Notes: generated by a model not told the origin, from the sequence alone. A stretch of 64,000 nt of DNA from Bacillus sp. FJAT-26390 (GCF_001682865.1 NZ_MAQX01000032.1:248001-312000); one strand, 5' to 3'. Numbered from the stretch's first letter, positions 8,004 to 17,136 are shown. Program-made: numbers and translations.

Positions 8004-8019
8004 ATTGGAATCAAAAGAG

Positions 8020-8062
8020 CGGCCGGCTTGCGCAAATGAGCGCCTAAGCCGGCCGTTCTTTC
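8020..8062 (+). terminator. hairpin between pstS and pstC
   Basis: CGGCCGGCTT (8020-8029) pairs perfectly with AAGCCGGCCG (8046-8055), followed by a T-rich tract TTCTTTCCTT. Such partial terminators or 3' stabilisers typically raise pstS expression over the permease genes. Confidence 0.7.
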
Positions 8063-8173
8063 CTTCCAAAACATAAGATTTTAATTATTTGCCCCGTTCA
8101 TATTTCACCGCGAAACGAGCTAAGCTGCCAACCGGCCGGCTACAGTCGATTTCGCTTGAAGGAGCCTATTCAT

Positions 8174-9136
8174 ATGTTGGAATCTACTCATGCCGGCCCG
8201 CAGCCGCGTATCAACGCAGAGCTCGGCAAGGCGATTTTAGCTGGCAGCAGTAAGCCTTTTGACCGCAGGTCACGCCTTTTCTTCACGAACCGTCTCTTCC
8301 GTTATTTGTGCATAGCAGCCGCAAGCTTTGTTTGCCTCATCCTCTTTCTCATCTTGCTGCTTATGTTCCGGACCGGCGTACTGACGTTTGGACAAATTTC
8401 ATTCGCGGACTTCTTTTTCTCTGCGGAGTGGAATCCCGAGAATGAACAATACGGTGCGCTCATCTTCATCTTCGGCACCTTTGCACTGACCGCATTAACG
8501 CTGCTCATTTGCGTGCCGATTTCTCTAATCATTGCTGTATTTCTGTCCGTATTCGTTCCGGCTTGGCTAAAAAACATGCTGCGCCCGGTACTGGACTTGC
8601 TCGTTGGCATCCCTTCGGTCGTTTACGGCTACCTCGGCTTAACGGTGCTGATCCCATTAATTCGAAATGTTACCGGAAGCGGCATGGGCGATGGCCTGCT
8701 TGCAGCAGCGCTTGTGCTTACGATCATGGTTTTGCCTACCGTAAGCCGCATTAGCGACGATGCGATCAGCGCGGTCCCTGCCAAGTTCAGCGACGCTTCC
8801 TATGCGCTTGGCGCTACTCGGTTTCAAACGGTATGGAGAGTGCTCATTCCATCAGCCAAAAGCGGCATCATGTACGCCGTTATTCTCGGCATGGCCCGCG
8901 CGGTCGGCGAGACGATGGCCGTCGTCATGGTTATCGGAAATACGCCGCAGCTGGCTGACAGCCTGCTTAAGCCAACCTCCGTCCTTACGAGCAACATCGT
9001 TATGCAAATATCGAATGTACCTTTTGACTCGACGTGGAACTACGCTCTTTACTTGATGGGCTTCCTGCTCCTCGTTATCTCATTGCTTATGATCGTTGCC
9101 ATTCGCTGGCTTCAAAGAAAGGGGTCTCAAGCATGA
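8174..9136 (+). CDS. pstC: phosphate ABC transporter permease PstC, 320 aa
   Basis: PstC is one of two membrane subunits of the PstSCAB importer. Six hydrophobic segments are visible. The binding-protein-dependent permease signature (EAA loop) appears as ASYALGATRFQTVWRVLIPS near 215, and PSVVYGYLGL near 150 is typical of PstC. AAGGAG at 8159-8164 lies nine bases before the ATG at 8174. A TTG further upstream overlaps that site and is rejected. The gene overlaps pstA by ATGA. Confidence 0.92.
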   Translation: MLESTHAGPQPRINAELGKAILAGSSKPFDRRSRLFFTNRLFRYLCIAAASFVCLILFLILLLMFRTGVLTFGQISFADFFFSAEWNPENEQYGALIFIFGTFALTALTLLICVPISLIIAVFLSVFVPAWLKNMLRPVLDLLVGIPSVVYGYLGLTVLIPLIRNVTGSGMGDGLLAAALVLTIMVLPTVSRISDDAISAVPAKFSDASYALGATRFQTVWRVLIPSAKSGIMYAVILGMARAVGETMAVVMVIGNTPQLADSLLKPTSVLTSNIVMQISNVPFDSTWNYALYLMGFLLLVISLLMIVAIRWLQRKGSQA

Positions 9137-10041
9137 AGCAAGCTATAGACATGAACCCTTTAACGAATCCCTTTAGCGGCAAAAAAGGACTTAATCGGCT
9201 AAAAGACCGCTTATTCACCGGCATCGTTTGGTCGCTTGGCGTCCTTATTATCGCGTTTATTTTCGGGCTCCTGTATCTCATTCTGCAAGATGGTCTCCCG
9301 AAGCTCACTTGGGACTTTTTGTTTGGCTTGCCAAGCGAAATCGATGAGGGCGGCGGCATAGGCCCGACCCTGCTGAACTCCTTCTACATCCTGTTTATCT
9401 CTTTGCTTATTTCGATCCCGCTCGGGATGGCTGCAGGAATCTATTTGGCGGAATTCGCTCCTGACAACAAGCTGATCGGTTTCGTGCGAATTTGCGTAGA
9501 GGGGCTCGCTTCGGTTCCTTCCATCATCTTCGGCTTGTTCGGAATCGCGTTATTCGTTGAATACTTCGAGATTGGCTTAACCATTCTCGGCGGCGCAGTC
9601 AGCCTTGCCTTTCTTAACCTGCCCGTTCTAACCCGCGTAACCGAGGAATCGATCCGTTCGGTGCCGAAGGAGCTGAAGAGCGCTTCGTTCGCGCTAGGCG
9701 GCACCCATCTGCAAACGATAACGCGCGCGCTTATCCCGGCTGCGCTTAACGGCATCATAACGGGCATTTGCCTTGTTGCTGGCCGCGCTTTTGGCGAGAG
9801 TGCCGTTATCATCCTCACCGCTGGCGTTACGACATCCGGCGAAATGTGGGATTTCAGCCTCTTCTCGCCAGGCGCTACGCTAGCCGTTCATCTCTGGTAT
9901 GTGCAATCCGAAGCCATCGTAGGCGATGCGCAGGAAATTGCCCAGAAAGCAGCAGCCGTGCTCGTGTTTGTCGTCCTGCTCATCAATTTAGTTTTCCGCA
10001 TTCCGCTATGGCTTAATTCCCGCCGTACGAAACGTTCATAG
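9133..10041 (+). CDS. pstA: phosphate ABC transporter permease PstA, 302 aa
   Basis: PstA is the partner membrane subunit of PstC. The start ATG at 9133 overlaps the pstC stop and is preceded by AAAGGGG. Characteristic pieces are GGIGPTLLNSFYILF near 75, EGLASVPSIIFGLFG near 125 and the EAA loop ASFALGGTHLQTITRALIPAA near 195. An unusual point is that a terminator follows directly and no pstB ATPase or phoU gene is found downstream in the window. The ATPase must be encoded elsewhere. Confidence 0.92.
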   Translation: MKQAIDMNPLTNPFSGKKGLNRLKDRLFTGIVWSLGVLIIAFIFGLLYLILQDGLPKLTWDFLFGLPSEIDEGGGIGPTLLNSFYILFISLLISIPLGMAAGIYLAEFAPDNKLIGFVRICVEGLASVPSIIFGLFGIALFVEYFEIGLTILGGAVSLAFLNLPVLTRVTEESIRSVPKELKSASFALGGTHLQTITRALIPAALNGIITGICLVAGRAFGESAVIILTAGVTTSGEMWDFSLFSPGATLAVHLWYVQSEAIVGDAQEIAQKAAAVLVFVVLLINLVFRIPLWLNSRRTKRS

Positions 10042-10046
10042 GTGAG

Positions 10047-10097
10047 AAAAAAACCTTCCGTATCCGCCCATTTGGCTGATGCTGAAGGCTTTTTTCA
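10047..10097 (+). terminator. terminator of the pst operon
   Basis: AAACCTTC pairs with GAAGGCTTT across a stem that also pairs ATC/GAT and GCC/GGC, followed by six T. It ends the transcript just after pstA. Confidence 0.75.
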
Positions 10098-10191
10098 TGG
10101 AAACTTTATCCTATAGTTGTTACCAAAAGATACAAATTCAAGGTATAATTAAAGGGTAATCTCATTACGAAATGAACGGCGGTGCTGCATA

Positions 10192-10683
10192 TTGTCCAAA
10201 TTACCAAAGCTCGTCATTCCAAAAACGAATCTTGAAAGATGGCATGACGGGCTGTCCATTATTATTTTGCTCTTCTCCTTCGTCTATTTAATCGTAAAAT
10301 GGTCCGAGCTTCCGCAAACGATTGCGATTCACTTCAATGGCAGCGGCGAAGCTGATGGCTGGGGAAGCAAAGCCTTCTTGTTCATCCTGCCTATCTTTGC
10401 CCTTCTTATCTTTATAGGCCTAACGCTATTGCGAAAGGTGCCTCATCAATTCAACTACATGGTTCCGATAACGGATCAAAATGCTCCTTATCAGTACAAG
10501 AACTCGATCTATCTGCTAAGCTGGATCAAGCTTGACCTCGTGGCGATATTCGCTTACGTGCAGTGGGCCGTTATTCAAGACGCTTTGGGGATTACCTCTG
10601 GCATTGGCATATGGCGCATCCCGATCGCACTCGTCATCTTGCTAGCAACCGTAGTCTTTTATGTCATGAAATTAAGAAAATAA
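10192..10683 (+). CDS. DUF1648 membrane protein, 163 aa
   Basis: The segment LPQTIAIHFNGSGEADGWGSK near residue 40 is the DUF1648 signature (LPxxIpiHfn..G.adg...K), also found in SdpI-type immunity and membrane proteins. Four membrane segments are visible (about 22-40, 62-80, 108-128, 138-158). The start is a TTG at 10192 behind a weak GGCGGTG. A TATAAT -10 at 10144-10149 supports independent transcription. Function is unknown; this version is too short to be a full SdpI. Confidence 0.75.
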   Translation: MSKLPKLVIPKTNLERWHDGLSIIILLFSFVYLIVKWSELPQTIAIHFNGSGEADGWGSKAFLFILPIFALLIFIGLTLLRKVPHQFNYMVPITDQNAPYQYKNSIYLLSWIKLDLVAIFAYVQWAVIQDALGITSGIGIWRIPIALVILLATVVFYVMKLRK

Positions 10684-10777
10684 ACGGGTAAAGTCGTTCT
10701 ACCATATTGTAGTTTCCATCTGGATAACGTTTTCTGATAGAATGGAGAACACAGGCTATCTATCGGAGGTTAAGATT

Positions 10778-11554
10778 TTGGACTATATTATACTCGACAT
10801 TGAATTTAATGGACGCAAGTTTGCAAGCGAATTGCCCATGGAGGTTATTGAGATCGGCGCGGTTCGTTTGAATAGCTCGCTTGAGCAAACCGATGAATTT
10901 TCCGCTTTGATCAAACCGATTTATTTCTCCAAGCTAAACAGCTTCATTAAGAAGAAAACGGGCATCCCGCAGGAAGATATCGATACCGCGAGCCGCTTCC
11001 CGAAAGTGATTGGCGATTTTACCGCTTGGCTCAAAAAAAGCGACAGCTTCCTGCTCTTCACATGGGGCGGCGAGGATTTAAAGCGAATTGTATTCGATAC
11101 GCGGATGCATAAGCTCGATGACAGCTTCTGGATGGCTGCCGATTATTTTGACCTATTAAAGGGCTATATTCGTTATAAGAACGTTACGAACGATGTCAGC
11201 GTCGAGGCGGCTCTCATCGATCTCGAAATAACGGCAGAAGGCTCCGCGCACCGGGCACTGGATGATGCACGCATGACAGCCGAAGTGTTCCGCAAAATTT
11301 TTGGCGAGCTGGATTTTGACCTCAAGCAGCAGTTCAAGGATATGTACACGAATGCGAAGGAACGCAGAATGGTCAAAAATGCGATTCGATCGATGAACGC
11401 GCAAAAAATCGTGCCGCAATGGGAGGTTTTCGCTGAGCGTTACCTCGCCGGCAAAGCCTCCTTTGAGGACGTGCGGAAGGTAGCAGAGCTGCAGCAATAC
11501 TTCGACGCAGAGCTGGAGAAAGCAGCGAAGCCTTCAGCCGGACAAGCCGGATAG
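10778..11554 (+). CDS. DEDDh-family 3'-5' exonuclease, 258 aa
   Basis: The N-terminal half is an RNase T/DnaQ-like exonuclease fold. Motif I is YIILDIEFNG with the D-x-E metal ligands. Motif III is AHRALDDARMTAEVF with the His and Asp of the DEDDh class. It resembles KapD-type exonucleases of Bacilli. GGAGG at 10765-10769 points to the TTG at 10778. The ATG 12 codons earlier has no such site, so the TTG is chosen. The last 60 residues are helical and acidic. The nucleic acid target is unknown. Confidence 0.85.
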   Translation: MDYIILDIEFNGRKFASELPMEVIEIGAVRLNSSLEQTDEFSALIKPIYFSKLNSFIKKKTGIPQEDIDTASRFPKVIGDFTAWLKKSDSFLLFTWGGEDLKRIVFDTRMHKLDDSFWMAADYFDLLKGYIRYKNVTNDVSVEAALIDLEITAEGSAHRALDDARMTAEVFRKIFGELDFDLKQQFKDMYTNAKERRMVKNAIRSMNAQKIVPQWEVFAERYLAGKASFEDVRKVAELQQYFDAELEKAAKPSAGQAG

Positions 11555-11591
11555 TTTATCCGATGTTTTCATGCGATTAATAATATGAAAT

Positions 11592-11648
11592 AAACCCCTG
11601 CCTATTAACAACAGCTGCCGCTGCTGCAATGGGACGCTAGGGGTTTTT
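11592..11648 (+). terminator. terminator between the exonuclease and the EamA transporter
   Basis: AAACCCCT (11592-11599) pairs with AGGGGTTT (11639-11646) around an inner CAGC/GCTG stem, followed by T residues. It leaves little room for a promoter before the next start at 11671. Confidence 0.6.
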
Positions 11649-11670
11649 AAGTATGGGAGAATCAACAGCT

Positions 11671-12552
11671 ATGAACCGCAGCACCAAATCTTTTGCTACC
11701 CATGAATTGCTTTACATTATCGGCATTATCGCGATCTCTTTTTCTTCGATATTCGTTCGTTGGTCTGACGCCGACGTCGCCGTGATCGCGATGTACAGGT
11801 TGTATTTAACCAACCTTATTATGCTCCCGCTCGTCTGGAAATATCGGGCGGAATTGTTCCATCTCACCGCAAGGCAGTGGCGGCTGTTAACGGCCTCCGG
11901 CATCATGCTGGCACTGCATTTTTTGCTTTGGATGGCGTCACTGCGGCTAACGACTGTCGCCAGCTCTACTGTTATTTTGACGCTGGAGCCGGTCATGGTC
12001 ATGCTTGGCTCTTATTGGCTGTTCCGCACAAAGGCAAATCGCATGATGCTTTGGGGGATGGGCATTGCGCTCATCGGCTCCGTTGTCATCGGATCAGGCG
12101 ACCTCTCCCTCTCGAGAGAAGCGCTGCTCGGCGATGTGCTATCTTTGCTGGGCGCGGCTGCTGTAGCCGTGCACATGCTGATCGGCAAGCAGCTGCGCAA
12201 GGATATGAGCGCATTTGCTTATAACTTCTGGGTGTTCGCGCTTGCCGCCACGGCACTCGCCTTCTACAACATCGTTCGCGGCAACTCCTTTACGGGCTAC
12301 AGCCCGAAGGAATGGGGCATCTTTCTGCTGCTCGCGATCGTTCCGACGTTGTTTGGCCATTATTTGTTCAACTGGCTGCTCAAGCATATGAGTGCCGCCG
12401 CCGTATCGATGTCCGTGCTTGGCGAGCCTGTCATCGCTTCCCTGCTCGCTTGGGCGCTTTTGAAGGAAGCATTAACGGGCTATCAGCTCGCGGCTGGCGC
12501 GCTAATTTTGTTCGGCGTATGGCTTTTCATTCGCCATGGCAAAGAAGAGTGA
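11671..12552 (+). CDS. EamA/DMT-superfamily transporter, 293 aa
   Basis: Ten hydrophobic segments in two repeated EamA halves span the protein. Typical pieces are ISFSSIFVRWSDADVAVIAMYR in the first half, LTTVASSTVILTLEPVMVML, and AAVSMSVLGEPVIASLLAW in the second. Such proteins export metabolites or amino acids through the cytoplasmic membrane; the substrate cannot be read. The ATG at 11671 lies eleven bases after GGGAG. An in-frame ATG at 11653 lacks a site. Confidence 0.85.
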   Translation: MNRSTKSFATHELLYIIGIIAISFSSIFVRWSDADVAVIAMYRLYLTNLIMLPLVWKYRAELFHLTARQWRLLTASGIMLALHFLLWMASLRLTTVASSTVILTLEPVMVMLGSYWLFRTKANRMMLWGMGIALIGSVVIGSGDLSLSREALLGDVLSLLGAAAVAVHMLIGKQLRKDMSAFAYNFWVFALAATALAFYNIVRGNSFTGYSPKEWGIFLLLAIVPTLFGHYLFNWLLKHMSAAAVSMSVLGEPVIASLLAWALLKEALTGYQLAAGALILFGVWLFIRHGKEE

Positions 12553-12644
12553 AAGCGGGATTGTCCCTAAGCAGTATATGTTCTCGGAAAGATTTTTGAT
12601 CTGGCAGGTTGGAAGGAAGCTCGCTCTTTTGGCAGGTGACGTGT

Positions 12645-12730
12645 GCAGAAATAAGGCTAATTTCTAGTCTTATTTCTGCAATTTCGGCTTGTTTGAGTGA
12701 AATAGTGCTAGTTTCTAGCTCTATTTTTCA
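12645..12730. repeat. two adjacent AT-rich palindromic elements
   Basis: GCAGAAATAAG (12645-12655) is the perfect complement of CTTATTTCTGC (12669-12679). Next to it, TGAAATAG-T-GCTAG-TTT followed by its near-complement occupies 12698-12730. Both contain the core TTTCTAG. Paired palindromes of this style resemble dispersed intergenic repeats. They fill most of the gap 12553-12748, in which I see no gene. Confidence 0.5.
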
Positions 12731-12748
12731 TTCCGTTTTTTCTATCTG

Positions 12749-13312
12749 CTAAGCCTTATCGGGAAGCCGCCAAACTATCGTGCCAAGGCGGCACTTTTCC
12801 GCAACCGCAGGCGCTGGTAGTCTGCCCTTACGCTCCAAATCCTCCATAACTGCAAAAATGAGCGTCGAGCCATCCACCATCGCTTTATACACGATCTCCT
12901 TATCCGAGATGAACGATGGCGAGTCCCTTCTCCATATGACGATCATATCCTCGTAAATTTGATTCGCTTTTGCTTTAAATTTTCGTACGATTTCGTAATC
13001 AGGCAAATTCGTTTTATATTCCTCTTCGCTATATACAATAGAAGCGTTTACGATGTATTTCCCGCCATCTTTTCTTTCATCCGGCTGATTTTGATCATAA
13101 TAGGCTTGATCTTTCACTTGAAAATACTTCTTCCATACCGCATAAGGCAGCAGCGACCATAGAAGAAAATTGTCATTCAAATGCGAGCCTTGAAAAGCAA
13201 GTCCGTTGCTCCGTGTGAAGCAGCAAATCGTGTGAACCCCTGCGTCCATGTTGTCCACCTGCTTGCCCGTTAGAAGCGATCGGTACAGTGCCAGCAATAT
13301 CTCCTGAGACAA
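12749..13312 (-). CDS. hypothetical protein, 187 aa (N-terminus uncertain)
   Basis: I do not recognise the family. The protein is soluble, with aromatic-rich stretches (FLLWSLLPYAVWKKYFQV near 50, YEDMIVIWRRDSP near 125) and a CCF motif near 31. The only start in this frame is TTG at 13310-13312, with AAGGA just three bases away, which is too close. The frame stays open and reads like coding sequence for about 30 more codons upstream (LNKTYSESRKTWQTRVSK). An ATG in a neighbouring frame at about 13360 would encode MANKGIQDGT. A one-base frameshift near 13330 could have separated the two, so the gene may be broken or mis-started. Confidence 0.5.
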   Translation of the reverse strand: MSQEILLALYRSLLTGKQVDNMDAGVHTICCFTRSNGLAFQGSHLNDNFLLWSLLPYAVWKKYFQVKDQAYYDQNQPDERKDGGKYIVNASIVYSEEEYKTNLPDYEIVRKFKAKANQIYEDMIVIWRRDSPSFISDKEIVYKAMVDGSTLIFAVMEDLERKGRLPAPAVAEKCRLGTIVWRLPDKA

Positions 13313-13542
13313 ATCCTTCGCATTTTGTTCATGTGCCGTCTTGGATACCCTTGTTTGCCATGTTTTCCTGCTCTCGGAGTAAGTTTTGTTAAGCCAGCGT
13401 TATCGCAAAATTTTCTAAGCATTAAATTAGAACTAGAGAACTATTTTTTGAAGGATAGTGTCTTATTTTGTCTAATTATATAATAGAAAAAGTAACAATG
13501 ACCATTTTTTATGCAGAAATTTCACTAACAACGGAGGGTTTC
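13313..13542. other. intergenic region before the chemoreceptor
   Basis: It holds the possible upstream extension of the 187-aa gene on the minus strand and, on the plus strand, a TATAAT at 13479-13484 that is a likely -10 for the chemoreceptor. No convincing -35 is visible and I see no RNA gene. Confidence 0.4.
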
Positions 13543-15585
13543 ATGAAGAGCATTCGAACGAAGACCTTATTAACGATTTTGCCGCTGGTTCTGTTAACTC
13601 TCATTGCTGTGTCTGTTCTATCCTATTTTTATTCGAACACCCTGTTTCTGAACGAAACGGAAAGAACGATGACCGAGCAAATAAAGGGCACGATCGACCG
13701 AATTGACAACCGTTTTATTGCCCATAGCAAGACGGCAGAAATTTTCGCCAGAGCGATTGAGCGATACGCCTCGAGCTTCTCGCTTAAGCAGTACGATCAG
13801 ATGATCGGAAACGTGCTTCAATCCAATGACGACACCTTCGGCATGGGCATTTATTTTGAACCGAACCGTTTCATCCAAGGGACCAAATATGCCTCTACAT
13901 ACGGATATAAGGATCAAGGCAAGCTCGCGTTCACTCAGGAATACAGCGATCCAAAGTACGATTACCTGAATCAAGAATGGTACAAAACCGGCGTTAACAC
14001 AGACAAAAGCCTCGCCTATACGAACCCGTATTATGACGCTGCCACCAGTGTAACGATGTCCACGGTAGCCGTTCCCGCATACGATACGAGCAGACAACTG
14101 TTAGCCGTGGTTACAGCAGACATCGATCTGGTCACCATTCAAGACCTTGTAAAAAATACTAAGGTCGGAAACACCGGGTGGGCCATCTTATTAGATCGGC
14201 AAAATCAGTACATAGCCGGACCTGATCCGGAAAAGATTATGAAGATGAATGTCAGCCAGGACCCCAACCCCTCATTCGCTTCCCTTTCAGAGGCTCTGCT
14301 TAGCAGCGTAACTGGGCAAGCGACTTATTCCGATGACAATGGGCTTAATCATGTGTACTACGAGAAAATCCCGCAATTGGAGTGGACGCTGCTGCTCATC
14401 ATCCCGGATCAAGAATTAAAGGAACCATTATCTAAGATGCTGAGGGTGCTTTTGATCGTCAGTCTTATCGGGATTGCAATTATTATCGCAACGATATGGC
14501 TGTACAGCCGGTTTATCGCAAATAATCTCAAGAAAGTGAACCGTTTGTCTTCTACACTAGCCGAAGGGGATTTCACGCAATCGTTATCTATCCGCAGCAA
14601 AGACGAATTCGGGCAAATGGCACACCAGTTTAATCGGATGATTTTGCAAATCAAATCGATGTTGAGCGAAGTGTCGGGTCACTCTCTGCACGTTGCCTCA
14701 ACCTCCGAGCAGCTCATGGCGAGCGCAGATCAGACAAGCAAAGCGACAGAGATGATTACCGAATCGATGCAAGTCGTAGCCGGAGGCTCCGAGACACAAG
14801 TGCAAAGCTCCGATGATACGGCAAGGGCCATGGAGGAAATGGCCGTCGGCATTCAGAGAATTGCAGAGTCGGCAACCGCGGTTTCCGAATCCTCCAATAT
14901 CGTGTCCAGCAAAACCTTTGAAGGAAACGGACTCATTCAAAGGACGGTTCAGCAAATGCTGTCCATTCGCGATTCCGTAGATCAATCCGCCCATATCATG
15001 GACACGCTGGACGAGCAGTCGCAAGAAATCGGTAAAATTATCGATGTGATTAGCAGTATCAGTACACAGACCAATTTATTGGCGCTCAATGCGGCTATTG
15101 AGGCAGCTAGAGCTGGCGAGCATGGACGTGGATTTGCTGTCGTAGCTGGAGAAGTAAGGAAGCTGGCAGAACAAACGCTCAGAGCGACCGATCAAATCGC
15201 TTCGCTAATCAAGTCGATCCAGATGGAGACGCAGCGTGCAGTCGCCTCGATCCATCAAGGGAACAAGGAAGTGCATGAAGGAACCAAAGCCGTGCAGCTA
15301 ACGGGAGAAATCTTCCATGACATTATGACACAAATGGAGCAAGTCTCAGGCCAAGTACAGGAGGTGTCAGCCGCATCCGAGCAAATGTCGGCTTGCAGCG
15401 AGCAAGTATCGGCTGCTGTCGTACAGCTCGCCTTCATTGCAAGGGAAGCCGCTGATAACACGCAAAGCGTAGCTTCCGCTTCCGAAGAGCAGCTAGCGTC
15501 GATGGAAGAAGTAACTTCGTCCGCAGAGTCACTCAGCATGCTGGCCCAGGAACTACACGGCTTGATCGGCAAATTCAAAATATAA
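13543..15585 (+). CDS. methyl-accepting chemotaxis protein with dCache sensor, 680 aa
   Basis: The order is: transmembrane helix 1 (about 10-30); an extracellular double-Cache-like sensor (35-295) with GMGIYFEPNRF and DIDLVTIQDLV; transmembrane helix 2 (about 300-322); a HAMP domain; and a cytoplasmic coiled-coil signalling domain. The hairpin tip is NLLALNAAIEAARAGEHGRG. GGAGGG lies five bases before the ATG at 13543; earlier in-frame TTG and ATG codons lack a site. dCache domains usually bind amino acids or other small ligands. A paralog with the same architecture lies at 30546-32654. Confidence 0.92.
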   Translation: MKSIRTKTLLTILPLVLLTLIAVSVLSYFYSNTLFLNETERTMTEQIKGTIDRIDNRFIAHSKTAEIFARAIERYASSFSLKQYDQMIGNVLQSNDDTFGMGIYFEPNRFIQGTKYASTYGYKDQGKLAFTQEYSDPKYDYLNQEWYKTGVNTDKSLAYTNPYYDAATSVTMSTVAVPAYDTSRQLLAVVTADIDLVTIQDLVKNTKVGNTGWAILLDRQNQYIAGPDPEKIMKMNVSQDPNPSFASLSEALLSSVTGQATYSDDNGLNHVYYEKIPQLEWTLLLIIPDQELKEPLSKMLRVLLIVSLIGIAIIIATIWLYSRFIANNLKKVNRLSSTLAEGDFTQSLSIRSKDEFGQMAHQFNRMILQIKSMLSEVSGHSLHVASTSEQLMASADQTSKATEMITESMQVVAGGSETQVQSSDDTARAMEEMAVGIQRIAESATAVSESSNIVSSKTFEGNGLIQRTVQQMLSIRDSVDQSAHIMDTLDEQSQEIGKIIDVISSISTQTNLLALNAAIEAARAGEHGRGFAVVAGEVRKLAEQTLRATDQIASLIKSIQMETQRAVASIHQGNKEVHEGTKAVQLTGEIFHDIMTQMEQVSGQVQEVSAASEQMSACSEQVSAAVVQLAFIAREAADNTQSVASASEEQLASMEEVTSSAESLSMLAQELHGLIGKFKI

Positions 15586-15599
15586 CGGATCAACAAGAA

Positions 15600-15640
15600 G
15601 GGATGCTGCGCATTAGCGCAGCATTCCCCTTAGTTGATTG
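15600..15640. terminator. terminator shared by the chemoreceptor and tcyC
   Basis: GGGATGCTGCGC (15600-15611) pairs with GCGCAGCATTCCC (15616-15628) with one mismatch, followed by a T-rich tract. It lies between convergent genes. Confidence 0.7.
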
Positions 15641-15648
15641 TTCTTTTG

Positions 15649-16401
15649 TTAAATTTCATAGCTGGCTATTCGATTCAAAAATTGAATGGCGCGTTCGCTT
15701 CGAGGATTTTCCAGCACATTCTCTGGCGGCCCTTCTTCAATGATAACTCCGCCATCCATTAGGATGACCCGATCCGCTACGTCTGCGGCGAACCTCATCT
15801 CATGGGTAACGATGATCATCGTCATCCCGTCCGCTGCAAGCTGCTTGATCACTTTAAGCACCTCTCCCACCAGCTCAGGATCTAACGCCGATGTCGGCTC
15901 ATCGAACAGCAGCACTTCAGGCTCAACAGCCATGGCTCTTGCAATGGCTATCCGCTGCTGTTGTCCGCCTGACAATTGATGCGGGTAGAAATCAGCCTTA
16001 TCTGCGAGACCTACCTTATCAAGTAGCTCAGTCGCGAGCTTCCGAGAATCAGACTTGCTTTTCTTCTGCACCGTTACTTGCGCTTCGATTATGTTCTCAA
16101 TCGCTGTTTTGTGCGGAAAAAGGTTGAATGACTGGAATACCATCCCCGTTTGCTTGCGCAGGGCGACAACCTCTTTCTCCCGTGGCTTCTTGCCTGCTTG
16201 GAAATTCATCGTTTGCTCACCGATTGTGAGTTCGCCTCGATCTGGCACTTCCAGAAGGTTGAAGCACCGGAGCAATGTCGTTTTCCCCGATCCGGATGGG
16301 CCGATAATCGTGAGCACCTTGCCCCTCTCCAGCTTTAAATCTATTCCCTTCAGAACCTCTAACGAGCCGAAGGATTTATGCAAATCGCGTATTTCAATCA
16401 T
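15649..16401 (-). CDS. tcyC: amino-acid (cystine-type) ABC transporter ATP-binding protein, 250 aa
   Basis: The ATPase subunit has Walker A GPSGSGKTTLLR near 34-45, Q-loop MVFQSFNLFPH near 87, signature LSGGQQQRIAIARAM near 145 and Walker B VLLFDEPTSALDPE near 163. The sequence is typical of polar amino acid importers (GlnQ/TcyC group). AAGGGAG precedes the ATG. It is the last gene of a three-gene minus-strand operon, 14 bp after the permease gene. Cystine as substrate is inferred from the binding protein. Confidence 0.85.
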   Translation of the reverse strand: MIEIRDLHKSFGSLEVLKGIDLKLERGKVLTIIGPSGSGKTTLLRCFNLLEVPDRGELTIGEQTMNFQAGKKPREKEVVALRKQTGMVFQSFNLFPHKTAIENIIEAQVTVQKKSKSDSRKLATELLDKVGLADKADFYPHQLSGGQQQRIAIARAMAVEPEVLLFDEPTSALDPELVGEVLKVIKQLAADGMTMIIVTHEMRFAADVADRVILMDGGVIIEEGPPENVLENPRSERAIQFLNRIASYEI

Positions 16402-16415
16402 CTTCGCTCACTCCC

Positions 16416-17087
16416 TTAGCTGGCGGAATACCGTGCCAATCGTTTCTCCGTAACGCCCTGCAGCCACGACAGTACAGAGCTGAACAGCAGATAGATGACC
16501 GCAACCTCGCAATAGATCAGAAGCGGCTCGAATTTGGCTGCGTTAATCTGCTGCGCAACGCGGAACATTTCCACATACGTTATGCTAGCCGCAAGGGATG
16601 TATCCTTTACCAGGCTTATGAAGGAGCTGCCAAGCGGCGGTATCGATACGCGCGCAGCCTGCGGAAGAATAACGCGCCGAAGCGCCTGCCACCTTGTCAT
16701 TCCGAGTGAATAGGCAGCTTCCCACTGCCCTTTTTGAATCGACTGAATCGCCGCACGCACAATCTCGGAGCCATAGGCACCTACGCTAAGCGAGAATCCT
16801 ATAATAGAAGCGGTGAACGGATCTAATATAATCCCTACATAAGCAAGACCGTAGAAGATAATAAATAATTGTACAAGCAGCGGTGTCCCGCGAATGATCC
16901 AAACATAGAAGCGTGCAATTTGCCGCAGTACCCCTATAGAAGATAACCTTGCAAGAGCAGTAGCAACGGCTAACACTAAACCTAAAGTGAAAGAGATTAA
17001 TGTTAGCGGTATTGTAAAAGCTACCCCTGCCTTAAGCAGGGGTAGCAGCGAATCTATAAGAATCTGTATTTGACGATCAGTCATCAT
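16416..17087 (-). CDS. tcyB: amino-acid (cystine-type) ABC transporter permease, 223 aa
   Basis: A HisM/GlnP-type permease with about five membrane helices. It has the family segments WIIRGTPLLVQLFIIFYGL near 63 and the EAA loop EAAYSLGMTRWQALRRVILPQ near 130. Single-permease importers of this group work as homodimers with the ATPase TcyC and the lipoprotein TcyA. The gene lies between tcyC and tcyA with gaps of 14 and 49 bp. Confidence 0.85.
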   Translation of the reverse strand: MMTDRQIQILIDSLLPLLKAGVAFTIPLTLISFTLGLVLAVATALARLSSIGVLRQIARFYVWIIRGTPLLVQLFIIFYGLAYVGIILDPFTASIIGFSLSVGAYGSEIVRAAIQSIQKGQWEAAYSLGMTRWQALRRVILPQAARVSIPPLGSSFISLVKDTSLAASITYVEMFRVAQQINAAKFEPLLIYCEVAVIYLLFSSVLSWLQGVTEKRLARYSAS

Positions 17088-17136
17088 CTATGCATCCTTT
17101 ACGCCTATAGGCTGTTAGTCAGCAAGGCAGCATTCA

